NCBI GenBank assembly: GCA_030666765.1 | Contig: DAOUXE010000062.1 | Span: 1 to 6,574 of the forward strand | DNA: 6,574 nt | Direction of reading: 5' to 3' | Origin: Methanosarcinales archaeon | GTDB lineage: Archaea > Halobacteriota > Methanosarcinia > Methanosarcinales > Methanogasteraceae | Shown: piece after piece, positions 5,701 through 6,574 of the stretch | How the letters are laid out: every line of letters starts with the position of its first letter | How positions within the stretch are numbered: position 1 is the first letter of the stretch | Translations under genes and position numbers: made by a program | The notes under the pieces: model-generated | The model's database searches: none | Told to the model about the DNA's origin: nothing | Seen by the model: only the letters and a program-made list of their open reading frames with translations

Positions 5701-5742
5701 CACACTGCCCCCCACTCACTGCCCCCCACCGCTTACTGCCCC
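5701..5742. repeat. Three short C/G-rich direct repeats at the 3' end of hepT
   Basis: The motif C-N-Y/C-ACTGCCCC recurs at 5701-5711 (CACACTGCCCC), 5715-5725 (CTCACTGCCCC) and 5732-5742 (CTTACTGCCCC). The last copy includes the hepT stop codon and final codons. On the minus strand, the mRNA sense for hepT, this gives runs of four, six and six G, followed by two GGG runs further on (down to about 5686), which could form a G-quadruplex with rather long loops. It may slow or end transcription between hepT and cas6, but no function is shown. Confidence 0.45.
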
Positions 5743-6143
5743 TCATCCACAAACCGCACAACCGCTCGTTCAAATTCTACCACATCTGCAGGCTCCGACC
5801 GGATCATCTCAAGAACAACCTCATTATCAACATCCCCGTATCTGTGCACCAGCAGATTCCGAAAACCAGCCATGTCTCCGAGTCTTTCGGAGAGGTCTTT
5901 CTCGATTACACCGTTCACCCCGAGCAGATGGAAGATTCCCCGGTACTCCTCTGCCCTGCCCATGCTCTTGGTCGCTATGATGTGGCTGGCAATGTCGATG
6001 CAACACTCGGTGATCTCAAGAAGCGAGTACTTCGCAGCCTGCACATCCCTGTAACTGCCAAGAAACTCCTCAGATTCCATATACTTAAACTCATCAAGAA
6101 ACTCAAGGTTTCGTTCAATACTATCCAATTTTGACTCTATCAC
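5733..6143 (-). CDS. hepT: HEPN-domain ribonuclease toxin of a HEPN/MNT pair
   Basis: A 136-residue HepT-like toxin, a helical HEPN ribonuclease that dimerises and is neutralised when the MNT partner adenylylates it on a tyrosine. The decisive motif is R-x4-H-x-Y, seen as RNLLVHRY with Arg95, His100 and Tyr102. Arg and His form the RNase site, and the Tyr is the residue modified in characterised pairs. Upstream helices include IERNLEFLDEF (9-19) and SLLEITECCIDIASHII (40-56), usual in the family. The start is a GTG at 6143, 7 bases after the mntA stop; no in-frame ATG lies nearby, and the family begins about here. The order antitoxin then toxin on one short transcript is common. All key residues are present, so it is probably functional. 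It lies upstream of cas6 on the same strand; the two could be co-transcribed, though a TATA-like element before cas6 argues for a separate promoter. Confidence 0.92.
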   Translation of the reverse strand: MIESKLDSIERNLEFLDEFKYMESEEFLGSYRDVQAAKYSLLEITECCIDIASHIIATKSMGRAEEYRGIFHLLGVNGVIEKDLSERLGDMAGFRNLLVHRYGDVDNEVVLEMIRSEPADVVEFERAVVRFVDEGQ

Positions 6144-6150
6144 ATCCGGA

Positions 6151-6552
6151 TCAATCTCTATAAATCAACCGCCTCCTGCGCTCTCTATCATACTCCCTCA
6201 AAAACGGCTTGAAATCAAGATACTCCTTCAAAACACCAGTCTCAAACTCCACTCGCTTCTTCTCATCCCGCACGAACACGAGTTTTCCATATCGCATGAC
6301 CTGATTCAAAAACCTGATCGGTCGCCGGTTCAACACACGCAGATCGACCTCCATATCAAGACGGCACCTCGATTGTATCTCCCGTGCCATCCGCACCACA
6401 TACCGGTGATCGGTAACAGCATCGTCTGCAAGTAGGATGCCCACATCGATGTCGCTATCTTCCCGCATTCGCCCTTGTGCGGCAGATCCATAGAGGTAAG
6501 CGGCTATAACCTCCTCATGTTCGCTGATGACGGACTTCAGCGATTCAATCAT
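6151..6552 (-). CDS. mntA: MNT-domain nucleotidyltransferase antitoxin of a HEPN/MNT pair
   Basis: A 133-residue minimal nucleotidyltransferase of the pol-beta superfamily that silences its HEPN partner by transferring AMP to it (type VII toxin-antitoxin). The signature GS-x10-D-x-D is complete in YGSAAQGRMREDSDIDVGIL: Gly22-Ser23, Asp34 and Asp36. The third metal-binding acid is probably Asp70 in DMEVDLRVLN. The C-terminal part is basic and ends RERRRRLIYRD, perhaps the surface that meets HepT. Length and layout are standard. The ATG at 6552 starts just before the first conserved helix. The frame is also open upstream to the window edge, so a slightly longer N-terminus cannot be excluded. 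It is the first gene of a two-gene operon with hepT. Confidence 0.93.
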   Translation of the reverse strand: MIESLKSVISEHEEVIAAYLYGSAAQGRMREDSDIDVGILLADDAVTDHRYVVRMAREIQSRCRLDMEVDLRVLNRRPIRFLNQVMRYGKLVFVRDEKKRVEFETGVLKEYLDFKPFLREYDRERRRRLIYRD

Positions 6553-6574
6553 ATTTTTGCCATAATCTCGCCCC
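6549..6574 (-). other. Window edge, possible end of an upstream gene
   Basis: One minus-strand frame entering from the right reads GEIMAKI and stops at a TGA (6551-6549) that overlaps the mntA ATG in the classic ATGA arrangement. A second frame reads ARLWQKYD before a stop. Either could be the tail of an upstream operon gene, but about 8 codons are too few to decide; they may be chance. Confidence 0.15.

Noticed and set aside
5631..6134. 167-codon plus-strand frame
   Set aside because: It is antisense to hepT over most of its length and runs through the C-rich repeats; hepT has the complete HEPN motif.

Overview
The window looks like archaeal chromosome, most likely a methanogen- or ANME-type member of the Halobacteriota. 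The evidence is indirect. The promoters resemble archaeal TATA boxes. The CRISPR repeat carries the ATTGAAAC tag typical of archaeal type I/III arrays, and the Cas6, UbiB-like kinase and HEPN/MNT proteins are of kinds common in those archaea. The species cannot be named from this sequence. Every gene recognised with confidence lies on the minus strand, so the window is best read from right to left.

Layout, right to left. (1) 6552-5733: a HEPN/MNT toxin-antitoxin operon, antitoxin nucleotidyltransferase (mntA) first and HEPN ribonuclease (hepT) second, 7 nt apart. (2) 5732-5559: a short regulatory gap with a C/G-rich triple repeat just past hepT and a small palindrome beside a TATA-like element before cas6. 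(3) 5558-4713: cas6, the crRNA-processing endonuclease. Its recognisable sequence stops exactly where a CRISPR repeat begins; the last 18 codons are repeat and spacer. (4) 4771-4369: a CRISPR array of six 37-bp repeats and five spacers (35-38 nt), two of them identical, ending in a degenerate repeat at the left. (5) 4314-2638: a full-length ABC1/AarF/UbiB atypical kinase with two C-terminal membrane helices. (6) 2637-2261: an intergenic region with a divergent promoter-like module and a possible 55-codon plus-strand ORF. (7) 2260-823: xseA and xseB, the two subunits of exonuclease VII, overlapping by 8 nt. (8) 822-1: an AT-rich stretch without a confident gene, holding ORF fragments on both strands, small inverted repeats and, at the extreme left, four tandem copies of a 10-bp unit.

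The genes form functional pairs rather than one pathway: xseA/xseB (single-strand DNA degradation), cas6/array (crRNA production) and mntA/hepT (toxin-antitoxin), with the UbiB-like kinase standing alone. No cas1, cas2, effector or interference genes are present, so the CRISPR subtype cannot be assigned.

The feature most worth a second look is the cas6/CRISPR junction: there is no leader, the Cas6 C-terminal glycine-rich loop is missing, the junction sits on the first base of a repeat, and the adjacent repeat-spacer unit is duplicated. This is either a real rearrangement, with the consequence that Cas6 would cut its own message, or an assembly chimera, perhaps caused by a spacer matching cas6.
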